Origin: Geomicrobium sediminis
GTDB taxonomy: Bacteria; Bacillota; Bacilli; Bacillales; Marinococcaceae
Direction: 5' to 3'
Assembly (NCBI RefSeq): GCF_016908595.1
Contig: NZ_JAFBEC010000002.1
Location: forward strand, 1 to 64,000
Length of the DNA stretch: 64,000 bases
The translations under genes and the position numbers were made by a program. Below, piece after piece: positions 17,357 to 26,600 of the stretch; positions within the stretch are counted from its first letter, which is position 1, and the number at the start of each line of letters is the position of its first letter. Under the pieces are notes generated by a model that saw only the letters and a program-made list of their open reading frames with translations, was not told the origin of the DNA and did not search any database.

Positions 17357-18277
17357 TTAGTTCAAATCAATTCGTTTGTTTAATACTCGGTACGCAATAT
17401 CGACGAGGAAGTTCACGAAAACAAACGTGATTGCAAGTACGATTACTGCACCTTGTACAACTGGAAAATCTCGTTGACTAATGGCATCTACAACGAGTCG
17501 CCCTAGTCCGTTAATCGCAAATACGTTCTCTGTAAGTACAGCTCCACTTAAGAAATAACCGAATTGTAGACCAATAACTGTCACAACAGGTATTAATGCA
17601 TTACGAAATGCGTGCTTATAGACGACAAAGCGCTCACTTACACCTTTAGCACGAGCTGTACGTACATAATCTTGATCAATGACTTCTAACATGCTCGAAC
17701 GTGTCATTCTTGCAATAACTGCGGCACCTGCTGTACCCATCGTTATGGCTGGCATGATGACTTGCTGCCACGTCCCCCAACCAGAAGTAGGTAAAACTCC
17801 GAGTTGTATCGAGAACCAGTAGATCAAAAGAAGACCTAACCAGAAGTTCGGCATTGACAGACCTACAACGGCCAACGTCATTGTTCCATAGTCACGAATT
17901 GTATTACGGTACGTCGCTGAAAGAATTCCGAAGAACAGACCTACAGAAACAGCTACGACCATACCCCAAAGGGCCAGTTCAACAGTTATTATAAAGCGCG
18001 GTGCTATGATATCCATTACTGGTTGTCCAGTTCGAACCGATTCTCCAAGGTCAAACATGATGAGATCTCCTAAGAAACGACCGTACTGAACGACGAGTGG
18101 ATCATTTAAACCTAAATTTTCTCTCATTTGTTCTAATTGAGCTTCAGAAGCAGCTTCCCCTGCCATAACTTGGGCTACGTCCCCAGGTACTAATTGAATG
18201 ATCAAAAAGGCAACGAGGGTAACACCGAACAATACCGGTATAAGCTGTAACAAGCGGCGTAAAATGAAAATATGCAC
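17357..18277 (-). CDS. Peptide ABC transporter permease, DppB/GsiC type
   Basis: This 306-residue inner-membrane permease starts IFILRRLLQLIPVLFGVTL, the N-terminal helix typical of DppB/GsiC/NikB. A periplasmic-loop domain follows, then the BPD transport motif RTARAKGVSERFVVYKHAFRN (EAA-loop region, ~204-224) that contacts the ATPases. About six helices are predicted. The GTG start at 18277 follows AAGGAGG. It lies 12 bp behind the C-type permease gene, in the reverse of the usual B-C order. Confidence 0.92.
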   Translation of the reverse strand: MHIFILRRLLQLIPVLFGVTLVAFLIIQLVPGDVAQVMAGEAASEAQLEQMRENLGLNDPLVVQYGRFLGDLIMFDLGESVRTGQPVMDIIAPRFIITVELALWGMVVAVSVGLFFGILSATYRNTIRDYGTMTLAVVGLSMPNFWLGLLLIYWFSIQLGVLPTSGWGTWQQVIMPAITMGTAGAAVIARMTRSSMLEVIDQDYVRTARAKGVSERFVVYKHAFRNALIPVVTVIGLQFGYFLSGAVLTENVFAINGLGRLVVDAISQRDFPVVQGAVIVLAITFVFVNFLVDIAYRVLNKRIDLN

Positions 18278-18289
18278 GTCTATTCCTCC

Positions 18290-19210
18290 TTACTTTTTCG
18301 ATCTCGGATCAAGTGCATCTCGTAAACCGTCACCTAACATGTTGAAAGCGAGTACGAGTAACACAATTGCAATCCCTGGGAATATAGTTAAGTGTGGGTT
18401 GTCCCACATGTACGATCTTCCATCATTTAACATTGCACCCCACTCAGGAAGCGGTGGTTGCACCCCTACACCGAGGAAAGATAAACCTGCGGCACTTAGA
18501 ATTGTCGTCGCAATTTGTAAAGAGGCTTGTACAATGATTGGTGAAGATACGTTCGGTAAGATATGTTGGAAAATAATTTTGCCGTCTCTTGCACCAAGTG
18601 CTCGAATCGCTTCTACGTACTCAATGTTCTTCACTTCAAGTACGGAACCACGAACAATCCTTGCAAATACAGGAATATTATAGATGGAAAGTGCGATAAT
18701 TACGTTGTTCATACTTGCACCTAAAGCACTAACGATTGCAAGTGCTAAAAGAATTCCTGGGAACGCAAGTAGGATATCTGCTGCACGCATGATAATTGTG
18801 TCCCAGATCTTTCCATAGTAGCCTGCTAAAAGACCGAAAAATATTCCGAAAACGGCACCTATAAGTACTGCAGAAGTTCCAATCCAAATCGTAAGATGTG
18901 TACCAAAAATAATCCGACTGTAAATGTCTCGTCCGTTTTGGTCAGTACCAAACCAATGATCTGCAGACGGTGGTGCAAAACGATTTAAAACGTCTGTTGA
19001 GGTTGGACTATGCGTCATTAAAGAGAAGTTCCAACCTGGAATCCATTGGGAAAGCACCGTTGATAGCGCGATCAATAAGAAGAAAATGAGAATGATCCCG
19101 CCGAATAAAGATGATTTGTTACGAATAAGTTGCTTCATTAATCCTTTAAACCGAGACTCCGGAGCTGCAATTTCTGCTTTTCCCGGGCTTTGGTTAACGG
19201 TTGACCCCAT
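18290..19210 (-). CDS. Peptide ABC transporter permease, DppC/GsiD type
   Basis: This 306-residue permease of the C class has the N-terminal OppC segment (RNKSSLFGGIILIFFLLIAL), the linker HWFGTDQNGRDIYSRIIFGT and the EAA-loop EAIRALGARDGKIIFQHILPN (~205). LSFLGVGVQPPLPEWGAM lies near residue 250. It pairs with the B-type permease to form the membrane channel. It is the promoter-proximal gene of the minus-strand unit, with AAGGGG before its ATG and a sigma-A-type promoter ~90 bp upstream. Confidence 0.92.
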   Translation of the reverse strand: MGSTVNQSPGKAEIAAPESRFKGLMKQLIRNKSSLFGGIILIFFLLIALSTVLSQWIPGWNFSLMTHSPTSTDVLNRFAPPSADHWFGTDQNGRDIYSRIIFGTHLTIWIGTSAVLIGAVFGIFFGLLAGYYGKIWDTIIMRAADILLAFPGILLALAIVSALGASMNNVIIALSIYNIPVFARIVRGSVLEVKNIEYVEAIRALGARDGKIIFQHILPNVSSPIIVQASLQIATTILSAAGLSFLGVGVQPPLPEWGAMLNDGRSYMWDNPHLTIFPGIAIVLLVLAFNMLGDGLRDALDPRSKK

Positions 19211-19300
19211 GTGCTGCTCAACCCCTTCTTATTATGATTCTTTAGCGACAAGCGCTACATGCACAATGAAACATCGACATGATTTTACATGGTTCGTTTA

Positions 19301-19328
19301 ATTATATCAATGTTCAGTCTGAATACAA
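19301..19328 (-). promoter_or_regulatory. Sigma-A-type promoter for the permease-ATPase operon
   Basis: On the minus strand TTGTAT (19323-19328) and TATAAT (19301-19306) are separated by 16 bp. Confidence 0.55.
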
Positions 19329-19416
19329 TATAATCTGTTAATTTTTCTGTCATATTCCTCCGTTTACGATGCGTTCTCTCTTTGAATGTGATTGATATTC
19401 GTTTAATGTACACTCA

Positions 19417-19440
19417 TTTCCAATAAAAAACTATTGGAAA
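19417..19440. promoter_or_regulatory. Inverted repeat, candidate operator
   Basis: TTTCCAATA and TATTGGAAA form perfect nine-base arms around six bases. No T-run follows, so an operator is more likely than a terminator. Confidence 0.4.
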
Positions 19441-19499
19441 CTAATACCTACATGTTGCCCCCTTTTACATATACTTAACGAAAATCAATAATACAAAGC

Positions 19500-19524
19500 T
19501 TACAACAGGAATAAATTGTTGTAA
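19500..19524. promoter_or_regulatory. Inverted repeat, candidate operator
   Basis: TTACAACA and TGTTGTAA are perfect eight-base arms around nine bases, about 50 bp upstream of the -35 of the binding-protein promoter. Confidence 0.4.
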
Positions 19525-19572
19525 ATCGTAAATAAATGTATTGTTTTAATATTTTTTTCGCAAAAAAGAGTA

Positions 19573-19601
19573 TTGAAAGTTTTTAATTCGTAGTTTATAG
19601 T
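19573..19601 (+). promoter_or_regulatory. Sigma-A-type promoter for the binding protein
   Basis: TTGAAA (19573-19578) and TATAGT (19596-19601) are exactly 17 bp apart, ~40 bp upstream of the TTG start. Confidence 0.65.
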
Positions 19602-19639
19602 ATTTCTAAACTTGTTTTACATTAAAAGGGGGATAAAAA

Positions 19640-21307
19640 TTGCGAAAGTTTAAAAAATCAAGTGTCGTAACGCTATCATTAGCAGCTACATTGGCACTTG
19701 CTGCTTGTTCATCCGATCCAGAAGAGACAGAAGAAAATGTAGGTGGCGACGGCACCGCAGAAGAGACAGAAGAAACTGAAGATGGCGACGACGAAGGTGA
19801 TGGTGAAGCAGCAGCTGGTGACGGCGGTGAGCTAGTGATCGCTGTTGCAGCAGATGGGGTTTCAATGGATCCACACGGATCGAATGATAATCCATCTGCT
19901 AAATACCGCTCTCTTGTTTATGAAACACTCGTAACACTTGATTCAGAAACAAATGAATTAACAACAGATGGTCTAGCTGAGAGTTATGAACAAGTTGATG
20001 ATACAACATGGGAATTTTCTTTGCATGAAGGCGTAGAATTTCATAACGGTGAAGAATTAACTGCTGATGATGTCGTTGCAACTCTTGACAGAATCAGAGA
20101 TCCAGAAGTCGCTTCACAGGGCGCATTTCTTTACGAAATGATTGAATCTGTTGAAGCCGTAGACGAGCAAACTGTACAAATCACGACTGAATTCCCATTT
20201 GCACCACTTCCAAATCACCTTGCACACAATGCAGGTGGAATTATTAGTGAAGTAGCTATTGAACAACATGATGCAGGTGAAATTAACCTTGATATTGGTG
20301 AAGGAGAAGCAGGAACTGGTCAGTTCGTTTTTGATTCTTGGAGTCAAGGTTCTGACATTCGCTTTACTGCTAATGAAAACTATTGGGGAGATGCAGCGAA
20401 TGTAGATTCCGTTGTCTTCCAAGTCATTGAAGAAGAACCAACAAGAATTGGAAACTTAACGAATGGTGACATTCATATTGCTGACCAAATTCAACCGGCA
20501 CTTGTAAATCAAGTTGAATCAATTGACGGTGCAAGTCTTTTGGCAGTACCAAGCTTAAGTTTAACGTATGTTGGTTTCAATACAGAAGCTGAACCTTTAG
20601 ATGACGTCCGTGTACGTCAAGCGATTTCTCTATCAATTAATAATGAGGAACTAGTTGAAGGTATTTACGAAGGATACGGTTCAGGTGCTAAGGGACCAAT
20701 TAACGAACTCGTATTTGGTTACGATCCTGAATTAGAAGACATTGGCTATGATCCTGAACGTGCTCAAGAATTGTTAGCAGAAGCAGGTTATGAAGATGGG
20801 TTTGATATTACGATTAAAATGAACGCTGGTAACCCTATTCGTGAACAAACAGCTGTATACATTCAAGATCAGTTAAATGCAAACGGAATTAATGCACAAC
20901 TTGAACAAGTTGAGTGGGGTGCATTCCTTGAAGAAACTGGAGAAGGCGACAGTGAATTGTTCGTACTTGGCTGGGTTACTGTAACTGGTGATGCAGACTA
21001 TGGTATGTACTCATTGTTCCATTCTGATAACCATGGTGAAGTTGGTAACCGCTCATTCTATACAAATGAAGATGTTGACGAGTTATTAGATCAAGCACGT
21101 CAAGCAGAAGATCCGGCAGAACGTGAAGAACTTTATAGTGAAGTGCAAGAAATTCTCGTTGATGAAGCTCCAATGATTTATACTGCTTTTGATGACCTTC
21201 GTGTTGGTATTCTTGATTCAGTAGAAGGGTTTGTCCAACATCCAAACGGTCAATTCGACTTATCTGATGTAACAATCTCTGAAGAAGCTGGTGGCTCTAG
21301 CTACTAA
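19640..21307 (+). CDS. Peptide/glutathione-type solute-binding lipoprotein
   Basis: This 555-residue family 5 extracellular solute-binding protein resembles OppA/DppA/GsiB. It has a lipoprotein signal with lipobox LAAC (Cys23), then an extremely acidic linker (~residues 28-65, mostly Glu, Asp, Gly). The mature domain follows, with SMDPHGSNDNPSAKYRSLVY and VEFHNGEELTADDVVATLDR typical of the family. It captures peptides (or nickel, heme or glutathione) outside the membrane for the divergent permease-ATPase operon. The start is TTG behind AAAGGGGG. The binding protein being transcribed apart from its operon is unusual; the acidic surface fits an alkaliphile or halotolerant host. Confidence 0.92.
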   Translation: MRKFKKSSVVTLSLAATLALAACSSDPEETEENVGGDGTAEETEETEDGDDEGDGEAAAGDGGELVIAVAADGVSMDPHGSNDNPSAKYRSLVYETLVTLDSETNELTTDGLAESYEQVDDTTWEFSLHEGVEFHNGEELTADDVVATLDRIRDPEVASQGAFLYEMIESVEAVDEQTVQITTEFPFAPLPNHLAHNAGGIISEVAIEQHDAGEINLDIGEGEAGTGQFVFDSWSQGSDIRFTANENYWGDAANVDSVVFQVIEEEPTRIGNLTNGDIHIADQIQPALVNQVESIDGASLLAVPSLSLTYVGFNTEAEPLDDVRVRQAISLSINNEELVEGIYEGYGSGAKGPINELVFGYDPELEDIGYDPERAQELLAEAGYEDGFDITIKMNAGNPIREQTAVYIQDQLNANGINAQLEQVEWGAFLEETGEGDSELFVLGWVTVTGDADYGMYSLFHSDNHGEVGNRSFYTNEDVDELLDQARQAEDPAEREELYSEVQEILVDEAPMIYTAFDDLRVGILDSVEGFVQHPNGQFDLSDVTISEEAGGSSY

Positions 21308-21316
21308 TTTCATCAT

Positions 21317-21352
21317 CAAAAAGCATGCGCAATATAGCGCATGCTTTTTTAT
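21317..21352. terminator. Bidirectional terminator
   Basis: A stem of AAAAAGCATGCGC with GCGCATGCTTTTT and an AATATA loop lies between the convergent binding-protein gene and the 77-residue gene. Confidence 0.9.
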
Positions 21353-21582
21353 TGACCATTTAAGCGATCGACTTGTTCATGAATCGTTTGTTGCCATGCA
21401 TCGTCTTCGGTTGCATAAGCCAAGTAACTCATCGCTTGTAGCTTCTCTTTTTCCCAATAATAGTTTTGTAAATACGTTTTACTTTCATTTAGCTCTGCTC
21501 GTTCCATATCGGTTAAAGGACGATAATCCTCTTCAAGGACGAGACGAAGAAAACGTTCTGAAACTGCTGAATACATACCCAT
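21349..21582 (-). CDS. Hypothetical 77-residue protein
   Basis: The acidic, helix-rich protein (VSERFLRLVLEEDYRPLTDMERAEL near the N-terminus, then NYYWEKEKLQAMSYL) has no membrane segment, signal or cysteine. I do not recognise the family. The start is uncertain: GTG, ATG and ATG codons at 21585, 21582 and 21576 share a weak AAAGTGAG-type site. It lies between the transporter and fabI and shares a terminator with the binding protein. Confidence 0.6.
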   Translation of the reverse strand: MGMYSAVSERFLRLVLEEDYRPLTDMERAELNESKTYLQNYYWEKEKLQAMSYLAYATEDDAWQQTIHEQVDRLNGQ

Positions 21583-21638
21583 CACTCACTTTGCTTCTCT
21601 ATACGTTTACTAAGAAGCATAGCCAAAACTACAAGCGA

Positions 21639-22421
21639 TTATCCCATACCGATGATATGGTATCCCGCGTCAACGTGGATTGTCTCACCAGTAATTGCCT
21701 TAGATAGATCACTCATTAAGAACAGTGCCGTGTCACCAACTTCTTCTGTCGTTACGGTTCTGTGTAGAGGTGCTTTATCTTCAATTTCTTTTAGTACACT
21801 ATTAAACCCTGCAATTCCTTTAGCAGAAAGTGTACGAATCGGTCCTGCCGAAATCGCATTTACACGAATGCCTTTAGCTCCTAAGTCGTTCGCTAAATAT
21901 TTCATACTCGCATCTAGTGCGGCTTTTGCGACTCCCATAACGTTATAATTCTTAACAACACGCTCTCCACCTAGGTAAGTCAATGTTACAATTGAACCGC
22001 CTTCAGCCATTAGTTCGTGGCGATCAATTGCATGAGCAACTGCTGTTAATGAATATGCACTAATGTCATGCGCAAGCTTAAACCCTTCTCTTGACGTTTC
22101 AACAAAAGAACCGTCTAGATCTTCGGACTTTGCAAATGCGATACAATGAGCAAGTCCATGAATGACGCCTACTTCTTCTTTAATTTGTTTAAACGTTGCA
22201 TCGATTTCTTCATCCCTCGTAATGTCACAAGGGTAAATAAAATCTGTTTGTCCAATTGAACTCGCAAGCTCTCTCACATTTTTCTCTAACCGCTCACCAG
22301 CGTACGTAAACACAAGTGTTGCCCCTGCATTTGCTAAACTGCGAGTAATTCCCCAAGCGATACTTCGTTTATTGGCAACTCCCATAATGACGTATGTACG
22401 TCCTTCTAATGATAAAGCCAT
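21639..22421 (-). CDS. fabI: Enoyl-[acyl-carrier-protein] reductase (NADH), FabI
   Basis: This 260-residue short-chain reductase of the FabI class catalyses the last step of each fatty-acid elongation cycle. The FabI-specific start SLEGRTYVIMGVANKRSIAW, HCIAFA (~95), the Tyr-x6-Lys catalytic pair in YNVMGVAK (~157-164) and AGPIRTLSAKGI (~192) are all present. The start at 22421 aligns with Bacillus FabI; an adjacent ATG at 22424 is equally placed for the AAGGGG site. A FapR-like operator (22454-22470) lies directly upstream, beside a TATAAT. Confidence 0.95.
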   Translation of the reverse strand: MALSLEGRTYVIMGVANKRSIAWGITRSLANAGATLVFTYAGERLEKNVRELASSIGQTDFIYPCDITRDEEIDATFKQIKEEVGVIHGLAHCIAFAKSEDLDGSFVETSREGFKLAHDISAYSLTAVAHAIDRHELMAEGGSIVTLTYLGGERVVKNYNVMGVAKAALDASMKYLANDLGAKGIRVNAISAGPIRTLSAKGIAGFNSVLKEIEDKAPLHRTVTTEEVGDTALFLMSDLSKAITGETIHVDAGYHIIGMG

Positions 22422-22453
22422 CATTCATTTCCCCTTCCGGTTGTATGCACGTT

Positions 22454-22470
22454 CTAGTACCTGGTCATAA
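22454..22470. promoter_or_regulatory. FapR-like operator of fabI
   Basis: CTAGTACCTGGTCATAA matches the remembered FapR consensus TTAGTACCTGGTACTAA at 14 of 17 positions. It lies next to a minus-strand TATAAT (22470-22475) 33 bp upstream of fabI, as in known Bacillus Fap-regulon promoters where malonyl-CoA relieves repression. A very similar site precedes fabH at 44489-44505. Confidence 0.7.
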
Positions 22471-22562
22471 TTATAACATAGTCGAAATGAAAAATCACGA
22501 TACGTTCACTAGAATTCTCCATTTGAAACTGCTATCATTTTTAATCAGAGGTGAATCGTTTT

Positions 22563-23333
22563 ATGTCTGAACAGTTCTATGACATCATTGGCGACACACA
22601 CGGTTGTTATGAAGAATGTTTACAATTAATACGAACTTGTGGTTACAAAAATGGAATACATCCAGAAAACCGTACGCTCGTATTTATCGGTGATATTACA
22701 GACCGTGGTCCCGACTCATTACAAATGATTAATCTCGTTCACTGGCTCGTATATGAGCGTAAAACAGCCCTTTATGTTCCTGGGAACCATTGCAACAAAT
22801 TGTACCGCTACTTTAAAGGCAATCGAGTCGTCATTAATCACGGACTCGAAACGACTGTTGCGGAGCTCCATGCCCTCTCTCAAGACGAAAATCAACTCAT
22901 CAAGAGGAAATTTATGCAATTGTATGAGCAGTCTTCGTTATACTTAGTTTTAGATCATGGAAACGTTGTTTGTAGTCATGCAGGCATTAAGCGACAAGAC
23001 ATCGGTAAGAACGGACGCCAAATACAATCCTTTGTGCTTTATGGTGACGTTGATCATCAATCAACAAAAAAAGGACAGCCGCCAATACGCCGCGATTGGG
23101 CGTTAAATGAAAAGCGTACTATGCCTTGGGTAATATACGGACATACTCCCGTCATTTCGCCAAGAGTCGTTAACGCTACCATTAATATTGATACTGGTTG
23201 TGTATTTGGTGGCAAGTTAACCGCTTTTCATTACCCTGAGTTAACATTTTCAACGGTTAGCTCCAACCAGCCATTACAAGTAGACAAATTTAATTCTTAT
23301 GAACACGAAGAAACCATCGATGACTATAAGTGA
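22563..23333 (+). CDS. prpE: Bis(5'-nucleosyl)-tetraphosphatase PrpE
   Basis: This 256-residue metallophosphoesterase carries the PPP-family motifs GDTHG (~11), GDITDRG (~44), GNHCNK (~78) and two metal-ligand histidines in CSHAG (~141) and YGHTPV (~192). B. subtilis PrpE (YjbP) cleaves Ap4A asymmetrically and affects spore germination. The start at 22563 follows AGAGGTG; an upstream in-frame GTG overlaps that site. A lipoprotein gene follows 10 bp later. Confidence 0.88.
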   Translation: MSEQFYDIIGDTHGCYEECLQLIRTCGYKNGIHPENRTLVFIGDITDRGPDSLQMINLVHWLVYERKTALYVPGNHCNKLYRYFKGNRVVINHGLETTVAELHALSQDENQLIKRKFMQLYEQSSLYLVLDHGNVVCSHAGIKRQDIGKNGRQIQSFVLYGDVDHQSTKKGQPPIRRDWALNEKRTMPWVIYGHTPVISPRVVNATINIDTGCVFGGKLTAFHYPELTFSTVSSNQPLQVDKFNSYEHEETIDDYK

Positions 23334-23343
23334 GGAATAGATT

Positions 23344-23781
23344 ATGCAAAAAACAAAACGAATTTTACCGTTGGCACTAACACTCAGTCTTCTTACTGCT
23401 TGTGGTGCTACCCCCAAGCAAACTGATGGAATTGTTCAACATGACCCTGAAGAGTCCGCCCTTTATTTGACGACTGATCCACCTTCTATGACAATCCATG
23501 CTCGCATGATCAATGAGGAAGATACGCCAACTGAGGATATTTATTTATACTTTGATGTTGTAGACGAAGATCTTCAAGAGATTATTGATTACGATGCAAT
23601 CGCTACAGACGGCGAAGAATTTTCCATTAGCGCTGAAGGGAGTTTTGTCGTGAATGCCTCATTCCCTCTTTCAGAACCTATAGAAGAGGAACACGTGCTA
23701 ACTGGAATTGAAGCTTACGTTGAAGACGATGAAGGCAATGAGATTTACCGCTTCACTTTCGATCACGCTGAAACTGATTAA
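23344..23781 (+). CDS. Hypothetical acidic lipoprotein
   Basis: This 145-residue protein has a lipoprotein signal (MQKTKRILPLALTLSLLTAC, Cys20). The mature part is very acidic, with alternating beta-prone strands (LTTDPPSMTIHARM, EDIYLYFDVVDEDL, YRFTFDHAETD). I do not recognise a named family; the layout suggests an Ig-like/beta-sandwich extracytoplasmic domain. It is 10 bp behind prpE and ends in a bidirectional terminator, so the two are likely one operon. Membrane anchoring is predicted, the role is unknown. Confidence 0.75.
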   Translation: MQKTKRILPLALTLSLLTACGATPKQTDGIVQHDPEESALYLTTDPPSMTIHARMINEEDTPTEDIYLYFDVVDEDLQEIIDYDAIATDGEEFSISAEGSFVVNASFPLSEPIEEEHVLTGIEAYVEDDEGNEIYRFTFDHAETD

Positions 23782-23817
23782 AAACAACCAGACGCTTAGG
23801 CGTCTGGTTGTTTTTAT
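23780..23817. terminator. Bidirectional terminator
   Basis: A stem of AAAAACAACCAGACGC with GCGTCTGGTTGTTTTT serves the lipoprotein and the convergent pseudouridine synthase gene. Confidence 0.9.
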
Positions 23818-24692
23818 AGGTTGGTACTTAGAAGTTGAACGATGTCTTTTGGAGTAGGTGCATGAAATTGTATTGGTTTTTGAGTAATCGGGTGAACCGT
23901 TACATAATTGGCTGCATGCAAAGCTTGCCGATTGAACTGATTCGATGAACCATACAATGTATCGCCTACAATTGGATAGCCAATCGCACTTAGATGGACA
24001 CGTATTTGGTGTGTACGGCCCGTAAACAATTTTACTGATAATACTGTGTACCGTTTATGTTCTTCCATACGTTTAACTATTGTTTTTGCCGGCTTGCCTG
24101 TTACCGTCACTTGCCGCTCCACAATTGATGATCGATGGCGACCGATCGGTAATGAAATCTTCTTCTCTTCATCCGGAAACTGTCCATCAACTACTGCGAT
24201 GTAACGTTTATCATGAAAAGACTTTGTTAAAAAGTCATGTGCGTACCGGTGTTTTGCAAACACTACTATGCCACTCGTAAAGCGATCGAGTCGATTTACT
24301 GGATGCACACCAAAATGTTGCTCACTTATACACGCATAGTGCATGATTGCTTCTGCTAATGAACGTCCGCGTACACCTTGGGTTGGTAACGTACTCATCC
24401 CTGGTTGCTTGTTTACAACAATGAGGTGTTTATCTTCAAATAGAATGTCAATGGCTTGGTTGTTTTCACTAAAGTGTTCAGGGTGATCCGTTAATGGCAT
24501 GCCAACAGTGACGAGATCCCCATTCGTAATCACTGTGTTAACATTTGTTTTTATTCCATTTACACGAAGTTCCCCAAAACGTTTAATGAGTGTAATCGTT
24601 CGACGTGACATCTTCTTTTCCTCTTGCAGAAAGTTCTTTAGCAGATGATGCTGTGAACGTACTTCCCATTCCCAATGTAGTAATCTACTCAC
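23814..24692 (-). CDS. RluA-family pseudouridine synthase (YjbO-like)
   Basis: About 292 residues: an S4-like N-terminal region ([15 protein letters not shown]), then the RluA/RluD catalytic domain with [18 protein letters not shown] (~141-158, catalytic Asp in RLD) and [22 protein letters not shown] near 224. Such enzymes isomerise uridines of rRNA or tRNA. Its GTG start overlaps the end of nadK by eight bases with no clear ribosome site, implying translational coupling. Order relQ-nadK-yjbO-prpE matches B. subtilis. The exact target base is not deducible. Confidence 0.88.
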   Translation of the reverse strand: MSRLLHWEWEVRSQHHLLKNFLQEEKKMSRRTITLIKRFGELRVNGIKTNVNTVITNGDLVTVGMPLTDHPEHFSENNQAIDILFEDKHLIVVNKQPGMSTLPTQGVRGRSLAEAIMHYACISEQHFGVHPVNRLDRFTSGIVVFAKHRYAHDFLTKSFHDKRYIAVVDGQFPDEEKKISLPIGRHRSSIVERQVTVTGKPAKTIVKRMEEHKRYTVLSVKLFTGRTHQIRVHLSAIGYPIVGDTLYGSSNQFNRQALHAANYVTVHPITQKPIQFHAPTPKDIVQLLSTNL

Positions 24693-25479
24693 CAATAAAT
24701 GACTCTTTTACTCGCTTCCAAAATGGAAACGGACGAAAACGTGCAAAGCGCACGTATTCATCAGAAACGCGGCACTGAATGGATTCAATATCCTTGTTTA
24801 CGAGCGAATAATGATCAATCGTCATTTGCATACTCACATCATTTAATGGTTTTAACAAACACGTATGATGCTCTGGTAGTACGAGTGGTGAACCGATTGT
24901 TCGGTAGACACGGTTATTAATCGATGCCATTTCAGCAATTTGCATCGAAGCGAGTGATGGATGTAAAATCGCTCCTCCTAATGCTTTGTTGTATGCCGTA
25001 CTCCCAGAAGGTGTAGAAATGCACAACCCGTCTCCACGAAACGTTTCAAACACTTCTCCTTTAATCTCAACGTTACAAACGAGTGATCCTTCTGTCGTTT
25101 TAACTGTGCATTCATTAAGCGCCAAATGGCGATCTGATGATCCTGCACGATGATAACGAACCGTCACTTCAAGTAACGGGTACTCTACAACTTGGAAAGG
25201 GGTCTTTGCAATATGGATGACCAACTTTTCTGCTTCATCTGGAATCCAATCTGCGTAAAAACCTAAATGTCCTGTATGTACACCAACAAAACAGGTATGT
25301 TGAAGCCGATGCTTATGCTTATGAAAAGCTTCAAGTAACGTTCCATCTCCCCCAACTGATATAACAATCTCGGGTTCTTGTTCATCTTGTTGTAACTGAT
25401 GCTCATTTAAGCCTTTACGAATTAACTCAGCAATCTCATTAGACGTGTCATCGCCACGAGATGTGACGTCGTATTTCAT
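24685..25479 (-). CDS. nadK: NAD kinase
   Basis: This 264-residue protein (B. subtilis NadF/YjbN type) phosphorylates NAD+ to NADP+ with ATP or polyphosphate. GGDGT (~43) is the catalytic/nucleotide motif, NECTVK (~116) carries the conserved NE pair, and [23 protein letters not shown] (~142) the substrate loop. The start ATG 25479 aligns with Bacillus NadF (MKY...SRGD); an upstream GTG has better spacing to AAGGAGG and may be used instead. It sits between relQ and the pseudouridine synthase in a tight operon. Confidence 0.93.
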   Translation of the reverse strand: MKYDVTSRGDDTSNEIAELIRKGLNEHQLQQDEQEPEIVISVGGDGTLLEAFHKHKHRLQHTCFVGVHTGHLGFYADWIPDEAEKLVIHIAKTPFQVVEYPLLEVTVRYHRAGSSDRHLALNECTVKTTEGSLVCNVEIKGEVFETFRGDGLCISTPSGSTAYNKALGGAILHPSLASMQIAEMASINNRVYRTIGSPLVLPEHHTCLLKPLNDVSMQMTIDHYSLVNKDIESIQCRVSDEYVRFARFRPFPFWKRVKESFIGE

Positions 25480-25499
25480 GTTCACAAGTTCCCTCCTTA

Positions 25500-26147
25500 T
25501 CATCCGTTCTTAAATGATGTTCGATGTTCACCTTGCCTTAGTGCAATGATCGACTGAGCCTCTCGCACTTCACCTTGTATTTTTGACATTTCTTCATCCA
25601 AATTATAAGCAGCTTCAGAAGCACGATACAATCGCTCTTTAATATCGTCTGGAATTTCACCACGATATTTATAGTTCAAAGAATGCTCAATCGTCGCCCA
25701 GAAATTCATTGCCATCGTTCGCACCTGAATTTCAACGAGAATATGTTTCGTTCCTTTGATCGTATGAACCGGATAATCAATCACCATATGGAATGAACGA
25801 TACCCGCTCGATTTCTTTTCCTTTATATAGTCACGCTCGTTAATGATCGTAATGTCTTTACGACTTCGAATCATGTCTACAATCGTATCGATATCTGTTA
25901 CAAATTGGCAAACAATACGGATCCCAGCAATATCTTGCATCCGCTGCTCTAATTCACGTAAAGGAATGTTTTTCCGTTTCGCTTTTTCTTCAATGCTACC
26001 AATCGGCTTTACCCTTCCAGTGACAAACTCAATCGGTGTATGTCTAGAAGAGCGTTGGTATTGCTCACGTAAACTTCTAAGTTTCACTTTTAATTCTTCA
26101 ACGGCTTGTTTATACGGTTGTAAGTCTAACTCCCAATTTTCCATCAT
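25500..26147 (-). CDS. relQ: Small alarmone synthetase RelQ (GTP pyrophosphokinase)
   Basis: This 215-residue protein is a RelA/SpoT synthetase domain without a hydrolase domain. Motifs include [19 protein letters not shown] (~41), [11 protein letters not shown] (~72), GYRSFHMVI (~115) and [22 protein letters not shown] (~139). RelQ (YjbM) forms tetramers and makes (p)ppGpp from GTP/GDP under cell-wall stress. The start has two adjacent ATGs behind GGGAGAAGG. The nadK start lies 20 bp after its stop. Confidence 0.94.
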   Translation of the reverse strand: MMENWELDLQPYKQAVEELKVKLRSLREQYQRSSRHTPIEFVTGRVKPIGSIEEKAKRKNIPLRELEQRMQDIAGIRIVCQFVTDIDTIVDMIRSRKDITIINERDYIKEKKSSGYRSFHMVIDYPVHTIKGTKHILVEIQVRTMAMNFWATIEHSLNYKYRGEIPDDIKERLYRASEAAYNLDEEMSKIQGEVREAQSIIALRQGEHRTSFKNG

Positions 26148-26163
26148 ACACCTTCTCCCTTAG

Positions 26164-26535
26164 TCACTTTCTTTCGAGAAAATGTTTCACAACAGCGTCA
26201 GCCATTTCACTTCCGTAGTTATTATTATCTGGGATATTATCAAGTAAATATTCCATTTCATCTTGAAAAGAGTCAAGCAATAACTCTTCTTTACCTAGAT
26301 AAACGGGATAATGATGTTCATAAATTTCTTCGAGTATTGGCCAAAACATCTCTGGCAACCTAACTTGATAAAATGATCCTTCGTTTTCGACGACATAGAC
26401 GAACGCTAATTCATCTGAATCAGCTAACATTCGCTCAGCATCTTTAAATGTCGACACTTTAAACGAATCGTCTTTTGGAATGATCATCGCTTTTTGATCG
26501 ACAATTGCAATTTGATCTACGGTTATATTGGACAT
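26164..26535 (-). CDS. yjbL: YjbL / UPF0738 protein
   Basis: This 123-residue acidic cytoplasmic protein has the YjbL features FVYVVENEGSFYQVRLPEMFWP (~45) and YPVYLGKEELLLDSFQDEMEYL (~76). The family (UPF0738) is restricted to Bacillales and has no known function. It is the first gene of the minus-strand yjbL-relQ-nadK-yjbO run and sits divergently from yjbK, exactly as in B. subtilis. The gap to relQ is 16 bp. Confidence 0.85.
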   Translation of the reverse strand: MSNITVDQIAIVDQKAMIIPKDDSFKVSTFKDAERMLADSDELAFVYVVENEGSFYQVRLPEMFWPILEEIYEHHYPVYLGKEELLLDSFQDEMEYLLDNIPDNNNYGSEMADAVVKHFLERK

Positions 26536-26600
26536 AAATGCTAATCTCCTTTGCTTACTACTCCTAGATTATGACATAATGCAACAGGAGGTTGATGATC

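Larger units (their letters stand above)
19211..19639. other. Divergent regulatory region of the peptide transporter
   Basis: These 429 bases carry no ORF of note. They hold promoter-like elements for both directions (minus 19301-19328, plus 19573-19601) and, between them, two inverted repeats at 19417-19440 and 19500-19524. The arrangement suggests joint control of the permease/ATPase operon and the binding protein. Confidence 0.6.
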
